Origin: JAOZMY01 sp964577975
GTDB lineage: Bacteria; Desulfobacterota; S145-22
Direction of reading: 5' to 3'
Length of the DNA stretch: 34,790 nt
Assembly: GCA_964577975.1 (NCBI GenBank)
Contig: CAZOBB010000040.1
Location: forward strand, 1 to 34,790
Under the pieces are notes generated by a model. It saw only the letters and a program-made list of their open reading frames with translations, searched no databases and had not been told where the DNA came from. How positions within the stretch are numbered: position 1 is the stretch's first letter; each line of letters starts with the position of its first letter. Below are positions 14,899-23,106 of the stretch, one piece after another. A program made the translations under genes and the position numbers.

Positions 14899-16914
14899 TT
14901 AGATCAGATCCATCAATTCTTTCATCATTTCGTCGATGGCGGAGATCATTTTTCCATTGGCACTGAAGGCCTGTTGGTATTTGATAAGGTTAATCATTTC
15001 TTCGTCTATGGAAACGCCCGATACGGCTTCTCGTCGTGTGTCTAGTTGATCTTTCATCGATTGGTAGTGGTTCATGGCGTTTTCCGATGCTTTTGTGTCG
15101 ACGCCTATCGAACCTACCAATCCGTTGTAGAAGGCATCGATGGTAGCGGTTCCTTGATTCATGACGTTGGCGTGTTGCACCGCGGCGAGATCGAGTGCCA
15201 CCTCGTTGTCTCCCGGAAGGCCGTTGAGAGAACCGGCTGCCGCTATCTTGTTGATGTCTTGGAGAACTTCCGGGTTGACTTCCATCACCTTGCTCGTGTC
15301 TCTCGTCGTGGAGACGGTGAAGGAGTCACCCGCGGCGGGTCCTCCCCCTGGACCATCCGAGATGGTGAAACGAACCCCTTCGAAGTAGATGTCGTTACCG
15401 GAGGTGTACTGGAATGTGTGGTCTGCCGCGTTGTCGCTCACTGCCGTTTGTCCCACTGCAACAGTGTCGTCGGACGTTGTGGAGAAACCGAGGGTCGCGG
15501 CCGCCGTCGATCCCGCTGCCGTCCACCGAAGAATAAGGGGATTGGTGTTGCCGGTGTTGTTTTCGATTTGAAAGTGCTGATTTTTGGAATCCCACGTTAC
15601 CGTGTAGTCTTGATTGGCACTGGAAAGGGATTCCAGTTGTGCTTCGATTTCCTGCGCAAGTTGGTCTCCTGTATAGGCTCCCGCGGTCAGGGTGATGGTC
15701 GTGTCTGCACCTCCATCGTTGAAGACGATCTGGTCATTGTCTCCTGAGCGGATTTGGAAGCCCACCACTTCATTGGTTGCCTCGTTCGTGATGTGGTACG
15801 TATTGGCAGTGAGAAAATCGATCTGATAATCGTCGCGACTGAGGATGGTGGGGTCGTAAATCCCCGCCGTGATTTGTGCATCCCCATTGTTCTCATAGCT
15901 GGTTTCCGCCGTGGCTGTCAAGGGATTGAAAAAGTTTATGTTGGTGCTTCCGTCAAGGCCGTATCCAAAGTAGTGGAGTTTGTTGACCTCATTGACGATT
16001 CCGGCAGCCACGCGATCCAGGTCATGCATGACGTCGGGGATGTTCGTGTCCCTCATGTCTAGATAGCCTTTCAGCTTGCCTCGGCTTAGGGTGTCTGTGA
16101 TATCAACCGGAACCCCTCCTTCTTCGTTCCAGACAACCCGGTAGAAGCCGTGGTTGGTGTTGTCTTCCGTGACTCCCAAGTGGGTGGAGAAAACGGATTG
16201 GACGAGCGTTTGACCTCCGGCAGTGAAGACGTTGACTTCATGGGCGCTGTTTTCGAAGTATTGGATATCGATCCATTTCGCGAGCTCCTGAAGTTTCAGG
16301 TCCCGCTGGTCTCGGAAGTCGTTGGCGTCTTGGCTTCCGAGTTCCACTTGAGCGATTTGCTTATTGAGATTAGCTATTTCGTCTGAGAGGCGGTTGATTT
16401 CCGAAATGGCGTAGTTTACCTGGTCATTGGCATCTTTTCTCAGTTGGAAGAGATTTTCATAGGTGTGCTGGAATGTGGTGGCCAGAGACTGGGCATGGCT
16501 CAAGAGGGTGGTTCGGGTTGTGGCGCTAGAAGGATCGTCCGCTACTTGTTGCCACGCATTCCAGAAATCGTTCATGGCCTCGTTCAGGCGGTTTTCGTCT
16601 GCTTCATTGAAGATGGATTCGATTTGTGTGTAGAGATAGTTCTTCGCCTCCCAATACCCTAAGGGTTGGAGCTCATTGGTTATTTGGACGCCCAGGAAGC
16701 GGTCGTAAGATCGCTTAATAGTTTTCGCCTTGACACCACTCCCCACCTGTCCGGGGAAGTAGTTCATGGGCATGTTGGCTTCAAGTTGTAGATTCTGGCG
16801 GGAATACCCTTCCGTGTTGACGTTTGCGATATTGTGTCCCACCACGTTAAGGGCCAACTGATTTGCGAAGAGTGCCCATTTGGAAATGTCGAGAGCGTGC
16901 GCTAGTCCGATCAT
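14899..16914 (-). CDS. flgK: Flagellar hook-associated protein 1 (FlgK)
   Basis: This 671-residue protein forms the first hook-filament junction layer. The N-terminal rod-type motif ANQLALNVVGHNIANVNTEG (17-36) and the C-terminal helix EEMINLIKYQQAFSANGKMI are typical. Residues 90-215 give the long helical D1 segment (FNEADENRLNEAMNDFWNAW). It is longer than the enteric protein (about 550); residues 391-478 form a surface module (GDNDQIVFNDGG ... GAYTGDQLAQEI ... LGFS) that recurs in the neighbouring FlgL. Exported by the flagellar type III system with FlgN as chaperone. ATG 16914 follows GGGAGGAC. Confidence 0.96.
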   Translation of the reverse strand: MIGLAHALDISKWALFANQLALNVVGHNIANVNTEGYSRQNLQLEANMPMNYFPGQVGSGVKAKTIKRSYDRFLGVQITNELQPLGYWEAKNYLYTQIESIFNEADENRLNEAMNDFWNAWQQVADDPSSATTRTTLLSHAQSLATTFQHTYENLFQLRKDANDQVNYAISEINRLSDEIANLNKQIAQVELGSQDANDFRDQRDLKLQELAKWIDIQYFENSAHEVNVFTAGGQTLVQSVFSTHLGVTEDNTNHGFYRVVWNEEGGVPVDITDTLSRGKLKGYLDMRDTNIPDVMHDLDRVAAGIVNEVNKLHYFGYGLDGSTNINFFNPLTATAETSYENNGDAQITAGIYDPTILSRDDYQIDFLTANTYHITNEATNEVVGFQIRSGDNDQIVFNDGGADTTITLTAGAYTGDQLAQEIEAQLESLSSANQDYTVTWDSKNQHFQIENNTGNTNPLILRWTAAGSTAAATLGFSTTSDDTVAVGQTAVSDNAADHTFQYTSGNDIYFEGVRFTISDGPGGGPAAGDSFTVSTTRDTSKVMEVNPEVLQDINKIAAAGSLNGLPGDNEVALDLAAVQHANVMNQGTATIDAFYNGLVGSIGVDTKASENAMNHYQSMKDQLDTRREAVSGVSIDEEMINLIKYQQAFSANGKMISAIDEMMKELMDLI

Positions 16915-16929
16915 CGTAGGTGTCCTCCC

Positions 16930-17436
16930 TTAGACCTTTGCCGAGAAGGTCAAGGATTCATTGGTTGTGCCAGGGTGGTGTAGTTTTCCCTCTTTTTCGT
17001 AGGTTGTATTTCCAGCCGCCTGCCGTATGAGATTTAGGCTGCTTTCAATAAGGCGGAGAGATTCCCGGATAAGGGCGTTGTTCTGTGAATTCATGAGGAC
17101 GATTTTTTCCGCCACATGGAGAAGTCGATTCCGTGCCTGAAGAAGGGCGGGCTGGAGATGTTCGGGAACTCTTTGGACCAAATCCGAGAAGGAAAGGGGT
17201 GTTTCCCGCTCAATGGAAAGTTCCTCTCGCAGTCTATCAATGAGATGCCGCCGCGTTTCTTCACACATCCTCCCTTTTAAGGCCAGTGTTTCCTTTTCCT
17301 TGGCCAAACGATGAAGCGTTTCCACGTGGATGTGGATAAGGGCTTCATTCTCCTTCTTTAATATTTCTAATAGGGTTTCAAAGATGTCTGCTTCTTCGTG
17401 AAGCAGGGCCACCAGGCCGCTAATCGTTTTTTCCAT
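16930..17436 (-). CDS. flgN: FlgN-family flagellar export chaperone
   Basis: This 168-residue, nearly all-helical protein fits FlgN in size, in position (between flgM and flgK) and in pattern: a long amphipathic first helix (ISGLVALLHEEADIFETLLE) with an E/K-rich coiled coil to residue 55, and a C-terminal helix ending near residue 145 (MNSQNNALIRESLRLIESSL). FlgN-like chaperones bind the C-termini of FlgK and FlgL in the cytoplasm and take them to the export gate. Sequence conservation in this family is low, so the call rests partly on context. Confidence 0.86.
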   Translation of the reverse strand: MEKTISGLVALLHEEADIFETLLEILKKENEALIHIHVETLHRLAKEKETLALKGRMCEETRRHLIDRLREELSIERETPLSFSDLVQRVPEHLQPALLQARNRLLHVAEKIVLMNSQNNALIRESLRLIESSLNLIRQAAGNTTYEKEGKLHHPGTTNESLTFSAKV

Positions 17437-17481
17437 GCCACTTCTCTCCTTTTTTAGCTGCCTGGAAGCCTTTAGGGGGGA

Positions 17482-17793
17482 TTATAGAAAGGTATCTATC
17501 AGGGACTCCTGGGCGATTTTCTCCGCGACGCGCTCGCCTTTCACGTTGTAGGTCCCTGCGGCGATTTTTTGCTTGATGTCGTCTACCTTTTCTTTCCGGA
17601 TGTCAGGGGCTTCCAGAGCAGCCTTTTTTACTTTTTGATAGAGACGTGCCTTGGAAGAAAGCCTTACATCATCGGTGGCAGCCTGGTTGTTCTTCCGGAC
17701 GGCTTCTTTTGCCCCTTGCTGGGATCGTTGTATTTGGGGTCCTTGAACAACCTGCTTGAATCCTTCGATCAGCTGGCTATCATTGATTTTCAT
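17482..17793 (-). CDS. flgM: Anti-sigma-28 factor FlgM
   Basis: This 103-residue protein has the FlgM layout: a short polar N-terminal export part, DDVRLSSKARLYQKVKKAA in the middle and the conserved RKEKVDDIKQKIAAGTYNV followed by VAEKIAQESLIDTFL at the C-terminus, the region that binds sigma-28 (FliA). It holds sigma-28 inactive until the hook-basal body is finished and FlgM is exported. A sigma-28 promoter lies immediately upstream (17830-17856), so the factor is made under control of its own target, a feedback loop known in other bacteria. Confidence 0.95.
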   Translation of the reverse strand: MKINDSQLIEGFKQVVQGPQIQRSQQGAKEAVRKNNQAATDDVRLSSKARLYQKVKKAALEAPDIRKEKVDDIKQKIAAGTYNVKGERVAEKIAQESLIDTFL

Positions 17794-17829
17794 GCCTTCA
17801 CCTCGTGTTCTTCCCTTCCTTACTTCTTC

Positions 17830-17856
17830 CTATCGGCACACTATACCATAACTTTA
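17830..17856 (-). promoter_or_regulatory. Sigma-28 (FliA) promoter for flgM-flgN-flgK-flgL-csrA-fliW
   Basis: On the - strand, TAAA (17853-17856), a 15-base spacer and GCCGATAG (17830-17837) match the sigma-28 consensus TAAA-N15-GCCGATAA at 11 of 12 positions with exact spacing. The -35 element overlaps the last codons of flgJ. The leader to the flgM start at 17793 is about 30 bases. Confidence 0.92.
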
Positions 17857-18210
17857 ATCTTTTTTCTCTATCCCTTTTTTCATTTCCGCGAGGGAAAAGA
17901 TATGTTTTTCTCCGTCGTTGATGCGGTTCGAGAGCTGTTTGAATAGGAGATCTCCCAATCCAACTCCACCTTCCTCTGCCATGCGAGTGGCATATTCTTC
18001 ATCGAGCATCGATTTATAAATACGATCACTGTTGTGTTCTTTGAGAAGTTCCCCTTTTGGGATCGTTTTCCGCATTTCTTTGAAAAGTTCGCTCAAGAAA
18101 AGGGCTTCAAAGAGTTGACACGCCTTCTTAAGCCTTTGGGGATCGGTTTTCCCTTCTCCTTTGCTCAATGCGGCTTGAATACTTTGGATCGAGTGGATAT
18201 CGATTCGCAT
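17854..18210 (-). CDS. flgJ: Flagellar rod-binding protein, FlgJ N-terminal type
   Basis: This 118-residue protein corresponds to the N-terminal, rod-capping half of enteric FlgJ: a LKKACQLFEALFLSELFKEM helix near 26-45, then MRKTIPKG, and YATRMAEEGGVGLGDLLFKQ near 72-91. The muramidase half is absent, which is the normal situation in deltaproteobacteria, so cell-wall opening needs another enzyme. ATG 18208-18210 is preferred over an upstream start at 18243, which would overlap the end of flgI by 23 bases and add 11 unconserved residues; GGACGGAAG precedes the chosen ATG. It follows flgI by 10 bases. Confidence 0.9.
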   Translation of the reverse strand: MRIDIHSIQSIQAALSKGEGKTDPQRLKKACQLFEALFLSELFKEMRKTIPKGELLKEHNSDRIYKSMLDEEYATRMAEEGGVGLGDLLFKQLSNRINDGEKHIFSLAEMKKGIEKKD

Positions 18211-18220
18211 CACTTCCGTC

Positions 18221-19399
18221 CTACATGATCTCCAGTTTCGCATGGAGGGCTCCTGCCGCCTTGATGGCTTGCAGAATGGCCATGAGATCCCTAGGGGAAA
18301 CCCCTATTTTGTTGAGGGAGTCGACGAGTTCTCCGATGGTGGCTCCCCGGTTTAAGAGGATGAGTTTTTTCTTCTCCTCTTTGACGGTGATCTCTGGTTG
18401 TTTGGTGACCACGGTTTGGCCGCCGGGGGCCATGGTGATACCGCCGGGTACCTGTGTGGGTGGGGCTCCTTGTCGTACTCGCGACGCAAAGGGGGCCGGT
18501 TGGGAAACGTTTACTTGCTCTTTGATGGTGACGGTAAGATTGCCGTGGGCCACGGCAACGGTCGAAATTCGGACGTTTTGACCGATGACGACGGTACCGG
18601 TGCGCTCGTTAAAGACGACTCGAGCGGGGGTGTCGGGCGTCACCTCCAAATTTTCGAGCGACGCCATGAACTTTACGAGCTGTGACCGTTGTGGGGTGGG
18701 AACGGTGACTCGGATGGTGTCCGCGTCAAGGGGTTTGGCGGCATTTTCCCCGAGGTATGTGTTGATGACAGAAGCAACCCGAGAGGCGGTGGTGAAATCG
18801 GGGGAGAAAAGGTTAAACACCACAAACGGATGATTCTGGAAAGAGAAGGGAACGGGGCGCTCCACGATGGCACCGCCAGGAATCCTTCCCACCGTAGGGA
18901 AGTTTTTCTGGGATTTTCCCCCTCCCTTGCTCGCGGAGAATCCACCGATCGAAACGGGCCCTTGAGCCACGGCGTAGACCTTTCCATCGGCCGCCCACAA
19001 AGGAGTTTGCAGAAGAGTTCCTCCTTGAATGCTTTTTGCGTCACCGATCGAAGAGACGACCACGTCGATATGGTTGCCCGGTTTGGCGAAGGGTGGCAAG
19101 GATGCGGTTACGATGACGGCTGCCACATTTTTTACCTTCACGTCCTTCCGATCGACCTTGACACCCATACGGGTCAGCATGTTGACGATGGACCGAACGG
19201 GAAATTCCGCCTGATCCTTATCTCCCGTTCCGTTGAGGCCTGCCACGATGCCATAGCCCATTAGCTGATTGTCTCGCATCCCTTCGATTTCCGCGATGTC
19301 TTTGATTCGGACCCCGTACACCGTTGCCGCGGGAATCATATAAAGGGGCGCAAGGAAAAAGAGGAAAATCCAGATATAGGTCATTCTTGGTTTCATCAC
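18221..19399 (-). CDS. flgI: Flagellar P-ring protein FlgI
   Basis: This 392-residue protein is exported by the Sec system: residues 1-28 form a signal peptide with hydrophobic core WIFLFFLAPLYMIPAATV. The mature part begins VRIKDIAEIEG and contains the family blocks NQLMGYGIVAGLNGTGDKDQ (44-63), KNVAAVIVTASLPPFAKPG (109-127) and the C-terminal IGVSPRDLMAILQAIKAAGA. FlgI forms the ring around the rod in the peptidoglycan layer. Length is close to the usual 365-370. It starts 9 bases after flgH and needs FlgA for assembly, whose gene is two positions upstream. Confidence 0.97.
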   Translation of the reverse strand: MMKPRMTYIWIFLFFLAPLYMIPAATVYGVRIKDIAEIEGMRDNQLMGYGIVAGLNGTGDKDQAEFPVRSIVNMLTRMGVKVDRKDVKVKNVAAVIVTASLPPFAKPGNHIDVVVSSIGDAKSIQGGTLLQTPLWAADGKVYAVAQGPVSIGGFSASKGGGKSQKNFPTVGRIPGGAIVERPVPFSFQNHPFVVFNLFSPDFTTASRVASVINTYLGENAAKPLDADTIRVTVPTPQRSQLVKFMASLENLEVTPDTPARVVFNERTGTVVIGQNVRISTVAVAHGNLTVTIKEQVNVSQPAPFASRVRQGAPPTQVPGGITMAPGGQTVVTKQPEITVKEEKKKLILLNRGATIGELVDSLNKIGVSPRDLMAILQAIKAAGALHAKLEIM

Positions 19400-19408
19400 T
19401 TTTTCCTC

Positions 19409-20140
19409 CTAGAAGGGCCAGATCCAGTCGAGAATCTTCGTGCCCCACCCGCCGATTTGTTTGTCGCTTACGATGCCTCTGCCAGAGTAAACGATACGGG
19501 CATCCGCGATCTTGTCGGAGCTTATGGAGTTGTCCTGTTCGATGTCCTGGGGGCGAATGATGCCGTAAAGGCGGATGAACTGGGTTTCATTGTTTACCTG
19601 GACATCCTTGTCGCCCTGGATTACGAGATTGCCATTGGGGAGTACCCGGATGACCATGCAGGTGATGGTGGCAGTGAGTTTCCCTTCTCGTGTTGTTTCG
19701 CCGCTTCCATCGAATTTGTTCGACATGGAGGCCTTATAGAGATTTTCCATGGAGAGATTTCTATTTTTTTCTTCCAGGGCCTTTTCGTACCCCATGACAT
19801 TTGTAATCCCTGCGTCGATGGAAGATCCGCGGGAGGTTTTTGTCGTGGCCTTTTTTGTTGCGGACGATTTGTCGGCGATCTTGACGGTTACGAGGTCTCC
19901 AATGCCTCGCGCTCGGTTGTCGGCAAAGTAGAGGTTGTTGCTCGTCACACCCACCCATAACGATCCCGGTGTCCGGGCTTCCTGGGGAATTACCCGAGGA
20001 GTGATCGCAGTGTAATTCGTGCCGGAATGGATCTCCGCGGGATGGCTCGCGTAGCATCCTCCTACAAGTATAGGAAGTAATCCTAGCAATAGGAGGAACA
20101 GGACCTTTTTCCTACCAGTTGAATTGCTTAGCACTTTCAT
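19409..20140 (-). CDS. flgH: Flagellar L-ring lipoprotein FlgH
   Basis: This 243-residue protein carries a lipoprotein signal peptide with hydrophobic core VLFLLLLGLLPILVGGC and lipid attachment at C29 (VGGC). The mature part has PGSLWVGVTSNNLYFADNRA and the RGIGDLVTVKIADKSSATKK block, then ITCMVIRVLPNGNLVIQGDK and QFIRLYGIIRPQDIEQDNSI. These are standard FlgH motifs. It forms the outer-membrane ring of the motor, so the cell has an outer membrane. The start lies one base after the flgA stop. Confidence 0.97.
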   Translation of the reverse strand: MKVLSNSTGRKKVLFLLLLGLLPILVGGCYASHPAEIHSGTNYTAITPRVIPQEARTPGSLWVGVTSNNLYFADNRARGIGDLVTVKIADKSSATKKATTKTSRGSSIDAGITNVMGYEKALEEKNRNLSMENLYKASMSNKFDGSGETTREGKLTATITCMVIRVLPNGNLVIQGDKDVQVNNETQFIRLYGIIRPQDIEQDNSISSDKIADARIVYSGRGIVSDKQIGGWGTKILDWIWPF

Positions 20141-20141
20141 T

Positions 20142-21101
20142 TTAGAACTCCACGGTTACAAGGTGTTTCGATGCCACTTTTGCGTAGATGGTTTTCTTCG
20201 ATTGGATGTTTTGAACGCGGATGATATCGCCGTATCGCCCCTCTTGCCTTGCGATGGCGAGGGTCGTAATGAGGATGTTGGGGGTCTGGACTTTTACGGT
20301 CACGACCTCCCCCCGTTTGACAAGGATGGGATTGGTTATCATCTCTCGGGTGATCAATCTCCCCGCGGGGATGGTGCGTTTGGCCACTTTCCCTGTACAG
20401 GAGGTGAAACTGGAAAGATAGGGGAGGTGAAGCCTTGTCGTATCCTTTTCGATGAGAGCCGTGTTGGCGGGGCTCAATTTTTCACCCCTTTCAATGGTTT
20501 TTTTGGCTACGAGGACCTTTGATACGATGGCAACTTTGCCCCACGCATGCAGGGTGCGAGTCCACCGCTTTCCTTTAATCTTGATCTTCATCCGCATAGT
20601 GGGTTGAAAGCGGGGAGGGGGGAAGACCTCGATGTGGTACCGTTGAGAGGGAAGCAAGGTATTTCCCGTCACTTTGAATGTTTTGACGTGAATGGAGCCC
20701 ATCGTTGCGAAATGGGATTGAAGTGTTTTCTTGAATATCTGGAGAATGTGAGCGTGGTTGATCCGGTAGACTCTCCTTACGCGGATTCCCCCTCGTGGTA
20801 TCTGAATCAGAGAGAGAGTTTGAGGAGGGAGGAGAGATGCAAAGCGTTTATGGATCTCACGGGAAGAAAAGCGATTTTCCCCTCCCTTTTCCACGAGAAG
20901 GACGGGAGAGTCGAGTGTGTCGGTGCTGAAGGACTTAAAGGCGTTTTTGTTGAGCAAAAGATCCTTCAGGGTTACCACGTCGTGGGAGGTTTCCAGGAAT
21001 GATCGTAACGCATAGTGTGTTGGTGACGCTGCACATAGGGATCCTGCAACGAGGAGGAAAGCCAAAGAAGTGAAAAACAGGATTTTCTTACACCGCTTCA
21101 T
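20142..21101 (-). CDS. flgA: Flagellar P-ring assembly chaperone FlgA
   Basis: This 319-residue periplasmic protein has a signal peptide (ILFFTSLAFLLVAGSLCAAS). The C-terminal 140 residues form the SAF-type domain: SKVLVAKKTIERGEKLSP near 189-206, AKRTIPAGRLITREMI near 234-249, and GEVVTVKVQTPNILITTLA near 258-276. FlgA helps FlgI assemble into the P ring. It is longer than enteric FlgA (219) because of an N-terminal region of about 120 residues; such long forms are common outside the enterics. It lies directly between flgG and flgH. Confidence 0.93.
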   Translation of the reverse strand: MKRCKKILFFTSLAFLLVAGSLCAASPTHYALRSFLETSHDVVTLKDLLLNKNAFKSFSTDTLDSPVLLVEKGGENRFSSREIHKRFASLLPPQTLSLIQIPRGGIRVRRVYRINHAHILQIFKKTLQSHFATMGSIHVKTFKVTGNTLLPSQRYHIEVFPPPRFQPTMRMKIKIKGKRWTRTLHAWGKVAIVSKVLVAKKTIERGEKLSPANTALIEKDTTRLHLPYLSSFTSCTGKVAKRTIPAGRLITREMITNPILVKRGEVVTVKVQTPNILITTLAIARQEGRYGDIIRVQNIQSKKTIYAKVASKHLVTVEF

Positions 21102-21107
21102 TGCTTG

Positions 21108-21896
21108 CTACCTCTTCAAATTGTTTGCGATCTGAAGCATTTCATCAGATGTCTGAACCGCTTTGGAATTTATTTCATAAGCCCTTTGTGTTACAATCAT
21201 ATTGACCATTTCATCCACGGCGCTCACGTTGGACATCTCGAGAAACCCTTGGGCGATGGTTCCAAACCCGTCGAGCCCGGGTGTACCGGTGGTCTCGTCT
21301 CCAGAGGCTTGTGTCTTGACAAACAGGTTTCTTCCTATGCTTTTGAGGCCTGCCTGGTTCGGAAAAGTGGCAAGTTCGATGGTTCCTACTTCACTTGGCA
21401 CGGTGGAACCAGGGGTCATGACCGATACGGTTCCATCATCTGTGACGGTAATGGACGTGGCGTCTTCCGGTATGGCGATTTCCGGTTCAAGCTTGTATCC
21501 ATCGGAGGTGACGATGGTTCCTTCACTATCGAGTTTGAAGGCCCCGCAGCGAGTGTAGGCGATGGTTCCATCCGGTAACGTGATTTGGAAGAATCCCTTT
21601 CCCTCTATGGCTAAATCCAATTCGTTATCCGTTTTTTGGTAATCACCTTGGAGGAAAATCTTGGTAATGGCCGCCGGTCGAACCCCAAGTCCTAACTGCA
21701 TTCCGGTGGGTATTTGGTTTCCCGCCGCAGATTCAACGCCCGGTTCTTTTAGGGTTTGGTAAAGGAGATCCTGAAAATCGACCCGGCTTCGTTTGTAACC
21801 AACGGTGCTGACATTTGCCAGGTTGTTGGAAACGTTATCCATCTTGAGTTGTTGAGCTTCCATTCCAGAAGCCGCAGACCACAGTGACCGAATCAT
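21108..21896 (-). CDS. flgG: Distal rod protein FlgG
   Basis: This 262-residue protein has the rod-protein N-terminus SLWSAASGMEAQQLKMDNVS and NNLANVSTVGYKRSRVDFQD, including the FlgG-typical QDLLYQT stretch, a central IEGKGFFQITLPDGTIAYTR (family GxGFFxV pattern) and the C-terminal helix MIVTQRAYEINSKAVQTSDE. Length is exactly as expected (260). It forms the distal rod that crosses the periplasm and is exported by the flagellar type III system. It starts 12 bases after flgF. Confidence 0.97.
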   Translation of the reverse strand: MIRSLWSAASGMEAQQLKMDNVSNNLANVSTVGYKRSRVDFQDLLYQTLKEPGVESAAGNQIPTGMQLGLGVRPAAITKIFLQGDYQKTDNELDLAIEGKGFFQITLPDGTIAYTRCGAFKLDSEGTIVTSDGYKLEPEIAIPEDATSITVTDDGTVSVMTPGSTVPSEVGTIELATFPNQAGLKSIGRNLFVKTQASGDETTGTPGLDGFGTIAQGFLEMSNVSAVDEMVNMIVTQRAYEINSKAVQTSDEMLQIANNLKR

Positions 21897-21908
21897 TTTT
21901 GCCTCCTT

Positions 21909-22664
21909 CTATCCTATACGTCCTAAATCATTGACGGCTCGACCCGTTAAATCATCCAAACTCGTGATAACTTTTTGGTAGGCTTCGTATCCTCTGAGTG
22001 CCGTGATCATTTGCGTCATTTCTCGAATGGCGCTGACGTTGGGTTTCTCCACCATTCCTTGATGAACAGTTGTGTTTTTGGCTTCGACAGGTTGAGCTTG
22101 TCCTTTTGCGCGGAACATATCGTAGCCAACCTTTTCAAGGGGATAGGGTTTTGGGAAATCGACGATGCGCAGTTGCCCTACGACACCGCCGTTTTGGGAG
22201 ATACTACCATCCGGACCAATGGTGAGAGGACCTTCTCCTAGATTTTCTATGGGCCGGTATTTTCCGCCGAATACCCCGATAACTTTCTCACCGTGGGTGG
22301 TAAGGAGATCTCCGTTTTCGTTAACGACGAGTGAGAGATGGCGGGTGTATCGAAACTCGTTTCCCGATTGGACCGTAAAAAAGCCTGGTCCTTCCAAGGC
22401 GACGTCGTTGGGATTTCCGGTTGAGATGAGCGGACCCTGGGAATAGTCGGTCACGTTCTTGCCGGCGAATGTGAAGGTGAGTGGATTTGGTAAAGATTGA
22501 TCGGAAAGAGATGTTTCCTCTTTTCGAGGCGGAATGGATTGGAAGACGGGAAAATCCCTTTTGAAACCTGAGGTGTCGACGTTGGCTAGGTTGTTTGCGA
22601 TGGTTGCCATCTGCCGTTCGATCGCCAAAGAGCCAGACGCAGCAACATAAAGCCCTTTTATCAT
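21909..22664 (-). CDS. flgF: Proximal/central rod protein FlgF
   Basis: This 251-residue protein begins MIKGLYVAASGSLAIERQMA with IANNLANVDTSGFKRDFPVF, has the LEGPGFFTVQSGNEFRYTRH core and ends in a rod-type helix (MTQMITALRGYEAYQKVITS). Its place directly before flgG and its shorter length fit FlgF. ATG 22664 is chosen because AGGAGGG lies just upstream and the predicted sigma-54 start point near 22679 allows only this start; an in-frame start at 22706 would lie upstream of the promoter. It is the first gene of the rod-ring operon. Confidence 0.93.
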   Translation of the reverse strand: MIKGLYVAASGSLAIERQMATIANNLANVDTSGFKRDFPVFQSIPPRKEETSLSDQSLPNPLTFTFAGKNVTDYSQGPLISTGNPNDVALEGPGFFTVQSGNEFRYTRHLSLVVNENGDLLTTHGEKVIGVFGGKYRPIENLGEGPLTIGPDGSISQNGGVVGQLRIVDFPKPYPLEKVGYDMFRAKGQAQPVEAKNTTVHQGMVEKPNVSAIREMTQMITALRGYEAYQKVITSLDDLTGRAVNDLGRIG

Positions 22665-22689
22665 GTTTTTCCCTCCTGTCTCAGGAGAA

Positions 22690-22705
22690 AGCAAGAGCTG
22701 TGCCA
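22690..22705 (-). promoter_or_regulatory. Sigma-54 promoter for flgF-flgG-flgA-flgH-flgI-flgJ
   Basis: On the - strand TGGCACAGCTCTTGCT matches the sigma-54 consensus TGGCAC-R-N4-TTGCW at every defined position, with exact -24/-12 spacing. Transcription would start near 22679, leaving about 15 bases before the flgF ATG at 22664 with AGGAGGG in between. Enhancer sites for an activator of the FlrC/NtrC type are expected further up but cannot be assigned. Confidence 0.93.
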
Positions 22706-22812
22706 CGAATATTATGTTTGTAACTAGGCTATATCGTTTGTGTTTTGTGAATGCTGCCGGGGAAGGCAGGGGAAAAAGGAGGAAAAACGATTAAAGACCT
22801 GGCACTTTTTTC

Positions 22813-23106
22813 CTATTTTTGCGGGCTTTTTGACGCTTGATTGACGCGGTAGATGAAGGCAAAGACTTCAGCTATGGCCTTAAAAAGTTCGGGGGGGATT
22901 TCACGGTCGATTTCCAACGCGGCAAGAACCGTCACGAGATCCGGATCGTCTTTGATGGGAACTCCATGGGCTTTCGCCAAGGCGATGATCTTTTCGGCTA
23001 TTAAGCCTTTTCCTTTCGCTGTTACCTTCGGGGCGCGGTCTTTTTCCGGTTTGTAGGAAAGGGCAACCGCCGTTTTAAGGGGAGGAAGCTTTTTTTTAGG
23101 CGACAA
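22813..23106 (-). CDS. Stand-alone FlhB C-terminal domain protein (FlhX-like)
   Basis: This 97-residue protein equals the part of FlhB that follows its autocleavage site: AVALSYKPEKDRAPKVTAKG, then EKIIALAKAHGVPIKDDPDL and REIPPELFKAIAEVFAFIYR. The membrane domain and the NPTH cleavage motif are absent. Similar small proteins occur beside fliK in many bacteria and can replace the C-terminal fragment of FlhB in the export switch in some species. The start is TTG at 23106, overlapping the fliK stop by 11 bases, which suggests translational coupling; no strong ribosome site is seen. A run of eight A follows the fliK stop codon inside the gene. Confidence 0.85.
   Translation of the reverse strand: MSPKKKLPPLKTAVALSYKPEKDRAPKVTAKGKGLIAEKIIALAKAHGVPIKDDPDLVTVLAALEIDREIPPELFKAIAEVFAFIYRVNQASKSPQK

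Noticed and set aside
15046..15747. 233-codon open frame on the + strand
   Set aside because: Antisense to flgK with no recognisable domain.
22741..22770. CTGCC/GGCAG hairpin between the FlhB-like gene and flgF as a terminator
   Set aside because: On the - strand no T tract follows the stem; only a short GC stem is seen.
22800..22825. Second sigma-54 promoter (TGGCAC on the + strand)
   Set aside because: No TTGC at the required distance, and no + strand gene starts downstream.
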